64,000 nt of DNA from Fusarium oxysporum f. sp. lycopersici 4287 (GCF_000149955.1 NC_030995.1:248001-312000), one strand, 5' to 3'. Counted from the first letter of the stretch, positions 31,057-43,735 are shown. Numbers and translations are program-made. The notes: generated by a model not told the origin, from the sequence alone.

Positions 31057-33711
31057 GATGGCTTTGAGATATTTTGTTTGAGCAGGAAGCGAAATTTCGG
31101 GATGTGAGGAAGAGGTTGTTAAGTAATAACTATCTCTTGGCTGCTCTAAGTGGAGACTTGGTCGTATCTCGTCCTCTATTGCATCAGGCTGATTGAGTTA
31201 CAAGGAGGCGCACGATAAGGTATTTCGAGTCTGGAGGTACTTGGCTTCTAATTCATAGGGCGTGAGTGACATTTACTCATTGATCATTAATAATCTGCGC
31301 TTTTACCTAAGGCCGGCTTTGGGCAGCATGAGGAATTACAGGTTGCTTGCGGATGATGCGATTTCGGAGGTGGATCGGCATCGTGAAGACTTGCCGATAT
31401 TGACCCTGCACGGTAAATGAAAACTTGCCGTATGCAAGATGATCCAGAATACCACCCGATATTCAGTCAATTATCATCGATGTACGGACCTCGTCTATTC
31501 TTTACAAGCTTTTTGAAAAAGCATGTTTGGCGCTGCCGTAGAACCAGTACGCTGGGCTTGCTCCTCATTACCCGACCTCATTACCCCGCCACCAAGCTTA
31601 GGACCCCGCCTAACTTTATCTTTCTGTTTACGTTCAAGCTTTAACGATCCAAAGTCGAGTAGGTATGAAACAATAGCTGGCAAACCCGACGTTGAACACT
31701 AGACACATAACCGAACGATGCTGTGATGGGAGGCTTCAAGCGCCACATCTTGCAGAGCATGCGCCGCCGCCTGATCGAAGTCCAAGAATGACCACCCGCC
31801 CGAACGCGTCGCAAATGAGCATCTCGACCGAAGCCCTTCGATCACAACGCGCACGAAGATAACACTCCATCGGCAAATTGTATGATACAAATATAGCCAT
31901 CCCTCATCCGCTACGTAGAAGCTCGCATGATATGAGCTATGGGGAGCTCCAAGACTGAGGGGCTTTGGGCCTCCATACTCGCCGCGATTTTGATAGCGCC
32001 AACGGTCACGGACGCCGCAAGGCAGGATGATTGAAGCTACAGCGCTTTCATATCTGAGAACGGGGCCGTAAAGTCTGCTGAGATGTTGTAGAGACCACGG
32101 CGCCATTCGTCAGCTCACATTGGTAGCATTGCTTCCCAATCGCGTCCCTCTGTTGCAACGATCAATGCAACAGAGCACTCTTGCCTGGCGCTATCGACAA
32201 ACCCTCTTTCCCTCGAAGTATCCATGGGCCTCTTTCACGAACTCCTCGAACCCGATCGGTACGAGATACCCTCCTAACCCCTCGGCCGAGACGATCACCT
32301 TAGATTGGCAATGCGTTCTCGGCGATATCATTCTCAACGCCCACCCAGCCTGTTCAGCCGATGCCACGCCATAATGAAGAACAAGATTCTCGCTCTCAGG
32401 ATCTCAGTACTCTGGATGATGTACCATCTTTCACACTTCAGAATCTGTAGGCTAAGCGCTGAAGAGGTGGAGAGGTGCTGTTGGACCACAAGCGTTATCG
32501 CAATGTTGATCAACAAACAGCGTGTGTTCTCGGATGATAAGCACATCCGAAATCTGGGCTATAATTCAGCATAGCAGCGCCAAGGTGACGTCGTATAACC
32601 TGGTCGTAAAAGCATAGGAAGCATTGTTCCGAACTATCGGTGTTTGTCTCATACGGCGGCACTGGTCTTGATCTTATTGTTGCTCGGTCTACCTCATAAG
32701 CTTTTAACGTAAGAAGTCTCATACTCGTAACATGAGACCTGATTTCCTGAGGCTTTAGATGAAGATGACTCGAAATAGTCTTCAGCCACGGGTTCCGCAT
32801 GGCCAGGTCGTCTAAGGGACCAACCTCGGTCGTTTCGCGTGATATGCGGATGCTGTATCTGATGGTATTTGGGAATGGCTGAACATACACTAACGAGGAA
32901 ATAACACGGCCTTGTTGACAAAGTTTGGAGGAAGTTACTGACGACTTGTGCGATTGGACCTCGTCGTGCTGTTGATTATGCGTGTAAGTTGAGGCATCGC
33001 CAAGCAAACGAGTCGCGCAATTCATATTGCAAAGGCATCAATATCGCGATGGATTGAATCTGACAGATAAATAAGTGTAATTGTAGCCAGATTGTTCTGA
33101 GATATTGATATGCCAACAAGTTCAATTCGTATCGCGTTGACATGAAAGAGTCGAATATGAAGACACTATTGTTTGACGACCCAATACTCTTGGCGGATGA
33201 CCGCCATGTGGCTTTATAGTGTATCAGGTTTATTTGAGCAGGAATTGTCACATACTGGTACCCATTGGTCGGGAATGTCCCAGTTGCCGTGATACTGTAA
33301 ATCCGTAGAACTCGACTTGGTGTTGACTCACATACTCAGCGATAACCTTAATATTCCTCTCAATCAATAGAGCACTGCAATAATCAATCGTGCGACAATA
33401 AATCGCAGCCCTAGATAAGGAGAATTACACAATGCAATTTATCGAATTTCTTTATTTTCAGCTCTATTTCCACTATCGTCCACAGACTGAAACACCACCA
33501 ATCACCGCCCCATCTTCCCAAGGGAGACATGCTCCTTCGACCCTTGCACCACACTTCCAGGAATGCTTCCAAGACAGGGGCTCATTCCAGAAAAAATGAG
33601 CATCATAGGAATTGCATGTCAGCCTACAACTCCCTTGCGTAGGGCACGAGTAGCCTTATAGGCCCCCAGGGTCCTCTCCGATCTGCGCTTTGTTTTGTCC
33701 AAATCGTAATC
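31057..33711. other. 2.7-kb gene-poor stretch
   Basis: No gene could be supported. Open frames exist on the minus strand at 31699-32106 and 32510-33025 and on the plus strand at 32120-32574, but they change frame, lack domains and have odd composition (rich in His, Arg, Ser). They could be decayed gene remnants or chance. No inverted repeats stand out. Confidence 0.45.
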
Positions 33712-35598
33712 ATGGTCGTCATATCAGGCTCCCCCTGGGCCAAAAGACTTGTTTTTCTGGTTATTTCTTTAACCATTTTTCTCTGGTGGTATGTGTACTC
33801 TGTGCCTGGAGTTACGGACGATGTTAAGCCTCCTCCTCCTCCTCCGAAGTTGAAAACGAACGATGCGAAACCGATACTGGTAGATAAGAAGGTGGAAGGG
33901 AAAGATGGGAAGAGTGTCGAGGGTGTGAAGGTGGCGAAGGATGAGAAAACTGGCGAGTCTGTTGATAAGAAGGGGATTAAGGCGTTCCGTTCTTGGAGTA
34001 ACTTTGACATCGTCAGGCCCAAGAATGATCACACTTATGTGTATCGTCGGTTTAAGAGCTCGCCGTATAAACCGCCACATATTGAATGGAACCCGAATGG
34101 AAAGGAACTTGCAAAGGGATATGTCTTCATCACACCGCAGTCCAGCGGGGCGGAGAGGGGTCTTGTACAGGCTGCTTCGTTCATTATGAAGCAGAACGCA
34201 GAGATGATCTATGCCCATGACGAAGCACCCTACGATTCTGAGGGTCTTCGTGTACAGACCGTTCACAACGAGCAGTACCTGACCCTCTGGCGAGGCGCAC
34301 GAAAAATGAGCCATGGATTTGGAGAAGTCATCGTCATGAACAGCGAGTACGAGAAGACGGTTATTCACCTCGATGCTATCATCACCAATATGTACGGCCA
34401 AAAGTTCCTCAGTGGGCTGGACTTTCACGAACAGGAATTGACCACGCGAGGAACTATTCTCGTCACAGCTTACAACACGACTATGTACAACCTCACGCAA
34501 ATGGGAGGTTCAGAGCATGGCTTCGTGACTGACTCTCTATTCTTTGAGATCGATATCGAAACGCAGGAGATTCTCTTCAGCTGGAGCGCCCTCGACCATT
34601 TCTGGCCAGAAGACTCTATGCTTCCACTTATTTCATCCTCTGGCTACGGCGGACCCAAGAATCCATATGACTTCTTCCACCTGAGCTCAATACAAGCCGT
34701 CAACCACGATTCATACCTCATCAGCAGTCGAAACTTCTGGTCTGTGTATTTGATCTCGCGCTCAAATGGTAGGATTCTTTGGGAGTTGAGAGGGAATACC
34801 AAGGGAGGAGATTTCGGTGCGTTGCCGCATCATGGACGATTCCGTTGGCAGAACCACGTTCGTGCGCATAATGTTACGTCGAGGGAGATGATCCTCAGCA
34901 TGTTTGACAATCATAACAGTCCAGAGGATATGGGAAAGACGTATTCGCGGGGTTTGTTGCTGAAGTTGAAGTTGCCGCCCAACCCAGACGAGAAGCCCGA
35001 GATTTTGCGTATTCTCTCGCCAGATCGTGCAAAGATCTCACCTGATTATGGAAGCTATCAGCTTGGGTTGAGTAACGGCAACCAATTCATGAGCTGGGGC
35101 GCAGGCGGTGTCGTCCACGAATACGGTCCCGACGACGGCCACGATCTCCGCTGGCAAGCCCGCTTCGGCTACGACGAGTCCATCACCAGCTATCGCGCCT
35201 TCAAAGACATCTGGGCAGGCACACCCTCCAAATGGACGCCCGCCCTCGTCGTCGAGAAGCGCGAAGACACCGTCCTCGGCTTCGTGAGCTGGAACGGCGC
35301 AACCGACATAGACTCCTACAACATCTACCTCGCGGAACCAGGCACGGCGCTCAAACCATTGGGTAAAGCCAACGTTTTGGGATTCGAGACGGGATTCGAT
35401 CTTGGTGTTAAGAACAACGAGACAAATTGCATCATGGTTGCTGCTGTGAGGAAGGGCCAGGAGATTAGGCAGTCGAATGTTGGGTGTATAGAGGGTAAGA
35501 CGTTTGTCTCGACGTTTGTGGATTCGAGGGGGAAAGAGACGGGGGATTCTGTTGTTGAGAAGACGAAGATGCAGAAGATTATGGGATATTTCTCGTGA
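33712..35598 (+). CDS. Membrane-anchored arylsulfotransferase-like protein
   Basis: A single exon of 628 residues. Residues 12-30 form a signal anchor (LVFLVISLTIFLWWYVYSV), followed by a Pro/Lys-rich stalk, so the bulk faces the secretory lumen or outside. The body fits the fungal arylsulfotransferase-type (ASST, Arylsulfotrans_2) family. Motifs include VFITPQSSG, YLTLWRG, LDFHEQELTTRGTILVTAYN, then FEIDIETQEILFSW, FFHLSSIQAVNHDSYLISSR, VYLISRSNGRILWEL and the segment FRWQNHVRAHN. In the bacterial enzyme, His residues in such motifs accept sulfate from aryl sulfates. His appears in DFHEQEL, in FFHLSS and in WQNHVRAHN, but whether the fungal protein is active is unproven. Several NxS/T sites support glycosylation. 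Nothing suggests damage. Confidence 0.85.
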   Translation: MVVISGSPWAKRLVFLVISLTIFLWWYVYSVPGVTDDVKPPPPPPKLKTNDAKPILVDKKVEGKDGKSVEGVKVAKDEKTGESVDKKGIKAFRSWSNFDIVRPKNDHTYVYRRFKSSPYKPPHIEWNPNGKELAKGYVFITPQSSGAERGLVQAASFIMKQNAEMIYAHDEAPYDSEGLRVQTVHNEQYLTLWRGARKMSHGFGEVIVMNSEYEKTVIHLDAIITNMYGQKFLSGLDFHEQELTTRGTILVTAYNTTMYNLTQMGGSEHGFVTDSLFFEIDIETQEILFSWSALDHFWPEDSMLPLISSSGYGGPKNPYDFFHLSSIQAVNHDSYLISSRNFWSVYLISRSNGRILWELRGNTKGGDFGALPHHGRFRWQNHVRAHNVTSREMILSMFDNHNSPEDMGKTYSRGLLLKLKLPPNPDEKPEILRILSPDRAKISPDYGSYQLGLSNGNQFMSWGAGGVVHEYGPDDGHDLRWQARFGYDESITSYRAFKDIWAGTPSKWTPALVVEKREDTVLGFVSWNGATDIDSYNIYLAEPGTALKPLGKANVLGFETGFDLGVKNNETNCIMVAAVRKGQEIRQSNVGCIEGKTFVSTFVDSRGKETGDSVVEKTKMQKIMGYFS

Positions 35599-35860
35599 GA
35601 TTGTATTTTGTTATCATGCAAGCATGTGCTTTCCTAGTAATTGAATGAAGTTCAGCTCATTTCCTCCTTGGGCCCGAAGTAGACGTTGGTGATGGCGCTA
35701 TACTCAATAGCCCAGGTACAGAGCAATAGTTCGCCCATTTAGTGGTAATTATTGCAAAAAGAATTAAAATAAGAAGGAGTCTAGAATTAAGAATAAATAT
35801 AGACTTAACTACTGTCTCTTGTCCCTTTATTCTTGTTGCATTGGTTCTAACTTCATCACC

Positions 35861-36748
35861 ATGAGATTTACGCACCCAGCACTGCTGTTGGCGCTGTGCC
35901 AAATTGCTTCATCATCACCATGCAAGCCCTCATCATCGGTCACTTCCAGTGCTCCTACAAGTACCGACAATGAGTCCGCATCATCTGCGACCGAAACACC
36001 GACAGCGATCTCGGTGGAAACAGGCTCATCCACCATCTCGCATGACACGACGTTGGCTGCTTTTGAGACCGCATCAGCCTCCGACTTGTCAATTTCCACG
36101 ACTTTAGTGTCAACTTCAAGCGCAGAGCCTACAACTACACTTGAAGCGACAACAGACTTGTCAACAACTCTGGATGAGACTACGACCACTTTTGAGAGCG
36201 AGACAACCTCAGGTTCTGCTACCCTCATCTCGACTACCACCGCCGAGGCTTCAACCACCACATCAGCAACCCCCGAAATCCCGTCCAACCGCGTCCTCAA
36301 CCATGGCTTCGAGGACACCTCAGTCTTCCCCTGGCAATCCATGTCCGGAACGCTATCCCCATCATCATCCGAAGTCCACAGTGGCAGTCAAGCCGGTTTC
36401 TTCAGCGGCACCACCCCCATGAGCGCAATGTTGGGTTCAAGACAATTCATCAACCCAACCTGGATCACGCCCGGCAAGAGCTACAAATTCTCCGCCTGGG
36501 TTAAGATCACAAATACTGTTAACTGTGGTTCCCGCACGATAGTTTGTGGTCATGGCGCTGGACAAGGTACGACAAGTTCGGTTGGGTCCATCACGGAGAC
36601 TGGGGACTTTTCTTTGGCGAGTGTGACGTGTTCTTGGACGCAGGCTCAGTGGGAGGCTGGACCGAGTGTGCAGATTAGGAGTTATTGTACGGGACTTTCT
36701 TTCTTTGTTGATGATGTGACTTTGGAGGAGGTTGAGACGTTGGGATGA
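35861..36748 (+). CDS. Secreted Ser/Thr-rich protein with C-terminal carbohydrate-binding-like domain
   Basis: A single exon of 295 residues. MRFTHPALLLALCQIASSSP is a signal peptide. Residues 22-145 are a Ser/Thr-rich stalk (STTLVSTSS and TTTLEATTDLSTTLDETTTT) likely to be O-glycosylated. From NRVLNHGFEDTSVFPWQS to the end there is a compact beta-sandwich-type module: SGSQAGFFSGT, then KSYKFSAWVKI and VDDVTLEEV. This is the pattern of CBM4_9-like carbohydrate-binding modules, with a LNxGFE start and a VDDVxLE end. No GPI signal is visible, so it is probably released or wall-bound. Start chosen at the ATG at 35861, which directly precedes the signal peptide; earlier in-frame codons are not ATG. 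Confidence 0.85.
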   Translation: MRFTHPALLLALCQIASSSPCKPSSSVTSSAPTSTDNESASSATETPTAISVETGSSTISHDTTLAAFETASASDLSISTTLVSTSSAEPTTTLEATTDLSTTLDETTTTFESETTSGSATLISTTTAEASTTTSATPEIPSNRVLNHGFEDTSVFPWQSMSGTLSPSSSEVHSGSQAGFFSGTTPMSAMLGSRQFINPTWITPGKSYKFSAWVKITNTVNCGSRTIVCGHGAGQGTTSSVGSITETGDFSLASVTCSWTQAQWEAGPSVQIRSYCTGLSFFVDDVTLEEVETLG

Positions 36749-36962
36749 GAGGGAGAATGCCTTACTGGTGTTGGGACCAAGGGAACGGGGAAGACGAGAG
36801 CGATTGCAGTATTTATTTCGAGTGTTCTAAGTTTAATATATAGATAAGGACAGAATGGCAGCCAACGCAAGTTGCTGCCGAGTAAAATAGACTTTATATA
36901 GGTTGTATATACCAAGAATATTCCCGCTGGACCAAGGACCTAGACGTCGAGTACCACTATGA

Positions 36963-38221
36963 CTACCTTCTAAACGGCTCATACTGGCCAGTTTGAGGAT
37001 TGTAAATACTAACAACACTAGATGAAGAGCTCAAAGAAGTATTGAAGCTCTTGTAAGTTCTGTTAGTCCGTGGACGATGGTGAGCCAGCGTTGGAGGTAT
37101 TCTTTGTTGATAATAGTGCAAAGGAGGCGGATACTGTATATATGACTGAGTCCTGTACGGAGATTGAGGGTAATGATAGTAAGGCCCGCGATTCCTGAGA
37201 TTTGCATAAGAAGGAAGATATGGCGGTGGCTGCAGGTACTTTGGAGGTGTCCGAGGTGGTTGATATTGAGCAGGTGGTTTAGAAGGACTGACGACGACAG
37301 TTTCAATATCTTGTAGATCATCTGTCGAAACCGTAGCTAGCTGTCTTGGATGGAAGATGTTAAGAAGGAGTGTGACAAGGAATATAAATCCTGCGTCAAA
37401 GACGTAAAAGTAGATTTCTGCTGCTTGGAGAATGCCAAGGGGTCCAGTGGCATACTCGACCACTCGGTAGACTGATCGAGCGATTAAAAGTCCACAGGTG
37501 ATGTAAAGAACGATAACCCAGCGTTTCCATGGAATGGTCAGATTGGCACTCAGGCGAGATGGGTTGTCGATAATGCGACTGTGCACGATATGCAAGACCG
37601 ATGTGAAGAAGCCGAAAAAGTAGATCTGAAAAGCGAGGCCGCCAATGATGATCAGTTGAGCTGTTCTTTGCTGACTGACTGAAGTGGCATTGATCAAGAT
37701 GCCAGCACCTATTTCATATGAGTATACGATTAAGCCGGGAAGAGCCAGACTTACCTGTGAATTGTGCTGCCAGAGCGACCGCGTCTCCAAAGATAAAGAC
37801 TTTAGGTATGACTTTGACTGGAACGAGTGAATAGATATCTGCATCCAGAGCAATGATGATTTTGCTCAGAATCATATAGATACTCGCAGTAATCAAACTT
37901 GGACCTAAAAGAAACGCAAATGTCTGAACAGCATAAGGAACGAAAGTCCAGTCTGGTGATTCAGAAGCTGATACAACACGACAAGCATATCCAACAGCCT
38001 CAACTACAGAAGTCAGCACCTTCAGTCCACTAACTCCTCTCTGCCCAACCAGAAATTCAGTTCAGCTTACCAATACAACCTAAAAGGAACGGTATGAAAA
38101 ACCAAGTCCTACATCGTATCATCTGCAACAAACACACCACCGTCGAAGCAGAAAACAAACCAAGAGCAACAAGGGCAAGAATAAACGAAGGATGATAATG
38201 GTACAGATCGACTGCTGCCAT
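36963..38221 (-). CDS. RTA1-like seven-helix membrane protein
   Basis: Three exons (38221-38071, 38003-37755, 37708-36963) encode 381 residues. About seven transmembrane helices run from FILALVALGLFSASTVVCLL to FVFDAGFIFLVTLLLNIF. Family motifs include GYACRVVS and FAFLLGPSLITASIYMIL, then FIFGDAVALAAQFTGAGIL and WVIVLYITCGLLIARSVYRV, which are diagnostic of fungal RTA1/RTM1 lipid-translocating exporter-like proteins. These proteins are tied to resistance to amphiphilic toxins such as 7-aminocholesterol in yeast. The cytosolic tail is Pro/Tyr-rich (PPAQYQPPRTPPKYLQ) and unusually long. It could be a protein-interaction tail. The start at 38219-38221 gives the usual short extracellular N-terminus. 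Confidence 0.9.
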
Positions 38222-39929
38222 AGTGTAAGCAAAGCCTTCAAGGCTTGAACGAGAGTGAGCCCGTGAGTTTGGAGGTAAAACAAAATGACATTTTTTCGAG
38301 ACAGGGTCGATGTTTGGTCTCGGAAGGGCGGTATAAGGCTTTATTGCCACGGGAAACGCTATCAATAACCTTGATATGGTTTATTTGGGGGTGGTGATGA
38401 ATGCGGATGGGATGCTGCTTGCGGGTGACCCACTGGCTGGATGCAGATGATAACGTCTCACCTCGACCACGTTCTGTGGGAGTGAGACAGATGAGATAAC
38501 GAAGATTACTGGAAGCCCTTCCTAATGCATAAAGGCCAAGCATAGTTAATTTGTGATTACGAGGGGATAGAGTTGTGTGTACCTGAACAGGCGTTTTGTT
38601 CCTGAGCTTGCGGGTAGAGCCGAGATCTGTCTCGATCGTCGCGAGATAAGATGCTTGATTTCTCACAATGGAGCGGAAACTTGAGAATAGATGAAGAGCC
38701 AATGGTTCTAGATCGAGGACTTGACAGTTCTTGTTCATGTCTATTACAAGATAACTCTTAGCATCGTGAAGTCATGTAGATAAGGATGCCGAGACTTGTT
38801 TTTACTGAAGCTGGCAAGCCGTGTAGGCGTTAAAGAAGGCTGAAGCCCAGCAGGACTTCCAAAATAAAATATTGGGAGCTATCTGTCTCGTGTATTCTCA
38901 TACAGAATATCAATACTTGGGTTCTCATCGTAGTGCGCATGATGTGCAGGCACTGACATTTTGAGTTTTTGGACAGATAATCAAGGTAACATTGAGAACA
39001 AGGTGATGCAGGGGATGCTGGCAAGGTTTGTTTTATGCGTAGGACTTGAAAACTTTATACTGGGACAGAAAGAAACGCAGTATTTATCGAATGACAATAT
39101 GGGATCATTGAGATATCCTGACGATGTTTCTAGTTGGATTTAGGCACCTAGACATTTAGCAGCAATCTTTGACATGGCCCAGGAAAAGATTTCTCAAAAG
39201 GTTCAATCAAAATGAGATATCTGTAATTATTAATGAGACATCAGAACAGCAGAAGTATGATGAAGTGATCGTGAAGGTTGAAAATAGTTATCGATGTGCA
39301 TGGGTCAGTCGTATGATCCCAGAGCTTATCTGCGGATCTTAAGATCTCGGGTATCGTGGGGTTGAGAACAGATGTCCCTGTCATACACTCTAAGTAAAGA
39401 AAGATGATATCCATCATTGACTAAAGCTTGTTGGCATGAATCGCAACTTCAATTGCATCTAAAAGTTGAATCAGAATGGCACGGTTGTCTCTTCGAAGTC
39501 TTTGGGTTTCATCAAGCCTGTGTTAAACCCGAGTCATAACCGATGTGCCTGATCCTTTCCCCAAACAGCAAAGCGCTGAAAAGAGGCTGGCTAGATGATG
39601 TCAGAAACAAGATTAAGCATCCCTCCCGTCGAATCAAATCCCAGCATGGTAAAATATCTAAACCTGTCTCTGGCACCGATCCGATCCTCAGGGAGGCTTG
39701 CCAACTCCACGATCGAGATAGCGCCTTAGTGGCCCCCTTGTACACAACAAAACTCATACTCCGCATTCAACGTCCTACGCCCAAGACAAACCAGGCTGAA
39801 TGTACCTGTAGGGAAGTGCACGTCCAGGGGACTGTCGCACCCTTGGATGGGGTGATCAGTTCGTTAAACTAAACGAGATACCACCACCGCGGAACTGGAG
39901 ACAGAGACGGCGGGGGGGCGTTTAACGTC
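38222..39929. other. Divergent intergenic region
   Basis: About 1.7 kb holding the promoters of the RTA1-like gene and of the Zn2Cys6 regulator. A 166-codon minus-strand frame at 38238-38738 overlaps the RTA1 leader and has no domain. No repeat or RNA gene seen. Confidence 0.5.
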
Positions 39930-42375
39930 ATGCCGTACAAGACTTTGCTTCCTGCACCTGATACTTCGGGTGATCCTGGGGGTAAGGATCAAGATACGCG
40001 GGTTGCCAGGCGGAGACGGGCAAACAGGCCTAACGCCTGCGAGAACTGCCGCCTGAAAAAAGCCCGTGTAAGTCACTCCTACCATACGTTACCTACCTTA
40101 TGTCTGACCCACTGCTGATGCTGTACCCAGTGTGATGGTAAGAGACCAAGTTGCTCCAGGTGCGAGAAATGGGGAACGACGTGCGTCTACAGCGTTGATC
40201 ACCTCGGCAATGTCGAGCGTGAACTCAGAGAACATCGTGATATTCTCGAGTTCTTGCTGTCGCTCCCCGAAGATGAAGCCCTCGCTGCACACAGGCAACT
40301 TAGAAGTACGAGTAACCTTTCCGATGCATTGTCGTCGTTGCAGGGGAGTATGCATGGGAGGCTTCAGCCCTCTGGCATACGGACTGCCCAGGCCATGTCG
40401 CCGCCGACGTCGTCAAGCCTTGAGTTTGAGCTGACGGTTCGGCATGGTATGGCGTATCCTACCTTGTTTCCCCTGGACCTCCCGACTTTGAGCGCCGATC
40501 CTAGATTGAGACCCGTTCAGCGCTCGTCTCAAGGGCTTTTGCTCGATGAGTCGTCGCCGTCTGACACAATGTCACCGTCGACATCATCTAGCAATGACCA
40601 GTCTGTACCTACACCGAGCACTCAATCGCTTGAACGTCCTCGCATAAAACAAGAGGAAGACGTCGCTGGCCCTCATCCAGAAAAGTATTGCGATGAGAGG
40701 TTACACCAACTGCAGATTGGGTACTGGACTGGCGTGTCTATTGACGACGAAGTCGCTGCCAGCGCCATCTCACTGTACCTGCAGGGCAATCACTCCATAT
40801 TCGGGCTCTTCGACCCAGACCTTTTTATACACGACCTCGTTCACCGCAAACATCAGTATTGCTCACCCTTTCTGGTGAATGCCCTGCTGGCCCACGCCTG
40901 TGTAAGTTGCCACTTGCCACATGTTATCATCTTAGCTGATGTTGATCCACCATAGCAAGCTTACTCTGTGATTGACGAAGCTGTCGGCGCTTTGAGCCAG
41001 GACTTTATGAGAGATGCTGGCGTATTATGGCGCGCCGAGCGATCTTCTGACTCGTTAGTGAACGTCGCTGCCATTCTCATGCTCAGTGTCAGTTGCCATC
41101 TTGAGCAGTCCAGTGTTTCGAGCAATGATCTTCTTGACGATGGCCGCGCAATGGCGGAACGGTTGAAGCTCTTCGGCATACCGCACACACCAGAAAACGC
41201 AGCATCATTCGATAGCTTAAGCCCGGACACCAAACGCGCAATGGCTCACACGGCCTGGGGAGCATACAGCTACCTAACGTACGTACCCTCCTCCCCATTC
41301 TGACGTCCCACTAACACCTCAGACTAAACACATTCTGGGTCCCAACCAGACCTATAGCCTTTCCACCAATGTTTCCCGTCCCCGGGCGGAGCAGCGAGGA
41401 CACGATAGATGAAAGGTTAGCAGTTCACTGGCCGCCACACTTCATCCCTGACTATGCAGGAAAAACGTTTCAAGCTCTATGTGAGCTCTGGACTATCATG
41501 CAGGAGGTCATAGCGGTTTATTTTGCGCATAATGGTGATGCTGCTGTTGCTTCGATGAAGATTCCTTTGGCGTTTGTGGAGGCGAAGTATCAAAAGATAT
41601 TGACCTTTACGGATTCATTGCCGCCGGAGATGTCGTCGATTGATCCGGGGAACATGCCTGATCATGTTTTGGCGTTCAAGTAAGTTATGCATCTCAATGT
41701 TTGAGAATATGACTGACAAGACCCAGCATTCTACTGCATGTTGCTATCACGCACCTCTTTCACACATTCATCATGGATCCAAGCAATCAGAATCTAAACC
41801 CGGCGTTATTAAAATCCCCCAAAGCAGCACTGCGAGCATCAACAAACCAACTCCAACGACTCATACTTATCAGCCGCCTCTACCATCCCCACGCCCACTC
41901 TCTCAGCGTTCTGAGCTCGGCAGTAGTGCACGTTAGCAACACCATAATCCGCGACGCCGCCTTGCGCAACCATTACATCCAAGCCCCCAGCCTCGGCAAA
42001 AAGCACCGACGTCGCGGTAGTAATGAAGAAGCACACTGGCACTTCTACTTCCTCGTCTGTCTAGCAGCCTGTCAAGATCTAGGAGCTTGTTTCCCCGTTT
42101 GCGAACCTATCGGAAAGGGGCTTTTAGCTATGGCGATGAGGGATGGGAGCATGACTGCCGCGGAAGCGAATAAGCTCATGCGTGCTTTGGAAGCACCGAA
42201 GCAGGTTGTGCCGCCTAGTAAAGATGAGAGTGGTACATTCGGGAGCTGGGTTTTGGATTTTGATCTTGAGGCTGCGAAGCCTGGTGACGGACATATAAGA
42301 AATTTGGCTGCTCAGTTTGAGGAGCTTAGTATGCATAATGAGTTTACAGAGGGAGGGGATTTTGTCGTGGAGTAA
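39930..42375 (+). CDS. Zn2Cys6 fungal transcription factor
   Basis: Five exons (39930-40067, 40131-40901, 40956-41278, 41323-41679, 41727-42375) encode 745 residues. The zinc cluster spans the first intron: C37, C40, C47, C54, C57 and C64, in ACENCRLKKAR followed by CDGKRPSCSRCEKWGTTC. A short coiled linker (ERELREHRDILEFLLSL) follows. A Ser/Pro-rich middle contains SSPSDTMSPSTSSSNDQS. The fungal-specific regulatory domain starts near residue 250 (DDEVAASAISLYLQGNHSIF, then FLVNALLAHACQAYS). Architecture resembles regulators of the NirA type, but the regulated pathway is not known. It faces two minus-strand genes for a dimeric-barrel protein and a CMD-like protein; control of these is possible but unproven. 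Confidence 0.92.
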
Positions 42376-42694
42376 CGGGATATATGGGTACTGAATACGA
42401 TTGATACCCCGGCCTTTGAGCCAACGAGAAAGGAATATGAGAATTTAAAAGCAAGGCAAATACGGGCATTTTGGTTACCTACTCTAATAAGAATACACAT
42501 ATTGGAGTGTCTCTTGGCCGTCCCGTGTAGCTTGCAACAAGCTCTTAAGGATATTGATATTCTGTAAACCCTTATACAAGGTAAAGTGATTTTGACAATT
42601 GTGACGAACTGGATAGGTGTTGAGATCATGATTCAGAGTGGCATCTCTATGAATGTCGAATTTATACGAACAGCAAAGCACACAGTCTGCAGAA
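42376..42694. other. Convergent intergenic region
   Basis: The 3' flanks of the regulator and the dimeric-barrel gene. No gene seen. Confidence 0.5.
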
Positions 42695-43513
42695 CTAACA
42701 GCATCCACCACCATGATCATGGCTATGCTCATGAGCCTTCTCAGCATCCCTCTCCGCCAAACCCTCCGCCTCCTTACTCACACAACTAACATGAAAAGCA
42801 GCTAACTTGAGCAGCCCCGGAATCTCCCTCAACAACCCAATATTCTCCTTGAATTCATCCGTTTCCCGAAACTTCTGATGCGCCTCAATACTCGGCCATC
42901 CAATAAACGCTGCAAGCATACTCCCCGTCTTACCCTCATCTCCTCGGACAGGTACGTCATTCTCAACACTCCATCCGTAGCTGATGCCGCGCCAGTCGCG
43001 GGATGTCTTTAGTGCGACGCCTGTGAACTCCTCAAGACGGCGGGTCGCTGTGGCGCGGGATGCGACGTCGTAGTCAGAGGGGAAGAATGCTAGGAGGACT
43101 TCTGTTACGGGGGAGCAGTCTTTGTTGAGGACGTCTTCTGGGGGGAAGGGGGTTAGGGTGACGTGTTTGTTGATGGATTTTGAAAAGTCCACGATGGGTT
43201 TGAGAGATTCAATGATGGGGCCATGATCGCTGAATTCTATTAGCACTATCCGAAAGATGAAGCAAATGTTGACTTACGGAGTCTTGGGATAATTCTCATG
43301 ATCCTCCAAAGTCTCCCAATCAAGAAACAACCATATAGTAGAAGGATTCTCAACCTCAACACCAGTATAAACTCGCCGAGCACCAGGTTGTCTCAATGCA
43401 GTCTCCAGAACATTTTGATAAGTCTTTGCCGCAGCTGATTCATCAAAGACATTAACACCCTCGTTGAGGGTAACGTATGAGAACTCGGTCACGTTTTGAA
43501 TTTTAGAAGCCAT
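42695..43513 (-). CDS. Two-domain dimeric alpha/beta-barrel (ABM-like) protein
   Basis: Two exons (43513-43278 and 43229-42695) encode 256 residues. Splicing uses a GTAAGT donor and a TTCAG acceptor, which joins PKT to PDHGPI. Two tandem half-barrels of about 100 residues are visible. The first is FSYVTLNEGVNVFDESAAAK with ARRVYTGVEVENPSTIWLFL. The second is VTEVLLAFFPSDY with TGSMLAAFIGWPSIEAHQKF. This is the layout of antibiotic-biosynthesis-monooxygenase/stress-responsive barrel proteins, small enzymes or binding proteins in secondary metabolism. The C-terminus HEHSHDHGGGCC is His/Cys-rich and could bind metal. The neighbouring gene, 220 bp upstream on the same strand, is CMD-like. Confidence 0.8.
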
Positions 43514-43735
43514 TTTAACAAAGATTTTGTAAGGAAAGGATATATGATACGAGTATGATGTCCAAGTATGAGGAGGGGTAAATAAGGTGATGGCATCTGG
43601 TGGGGTCGAACACGTGCTACTTCCGTTAACCCGCATGGAACAAGGGAAGTCATCGCGTCGTTGATATGAACGAGTCAGTTCAATGCTCTAAGGGTAAATG
43701 GATATATAGTTACTTGAATAATTATAGCCATTAGC

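Noticed and set aside
38238..38738. A 166-codon minus-strand open frame upstream of the RTA1-like gene
   Set aside because: No domain, no usual start, and it overlaps the leader of the RTA1-like gene.
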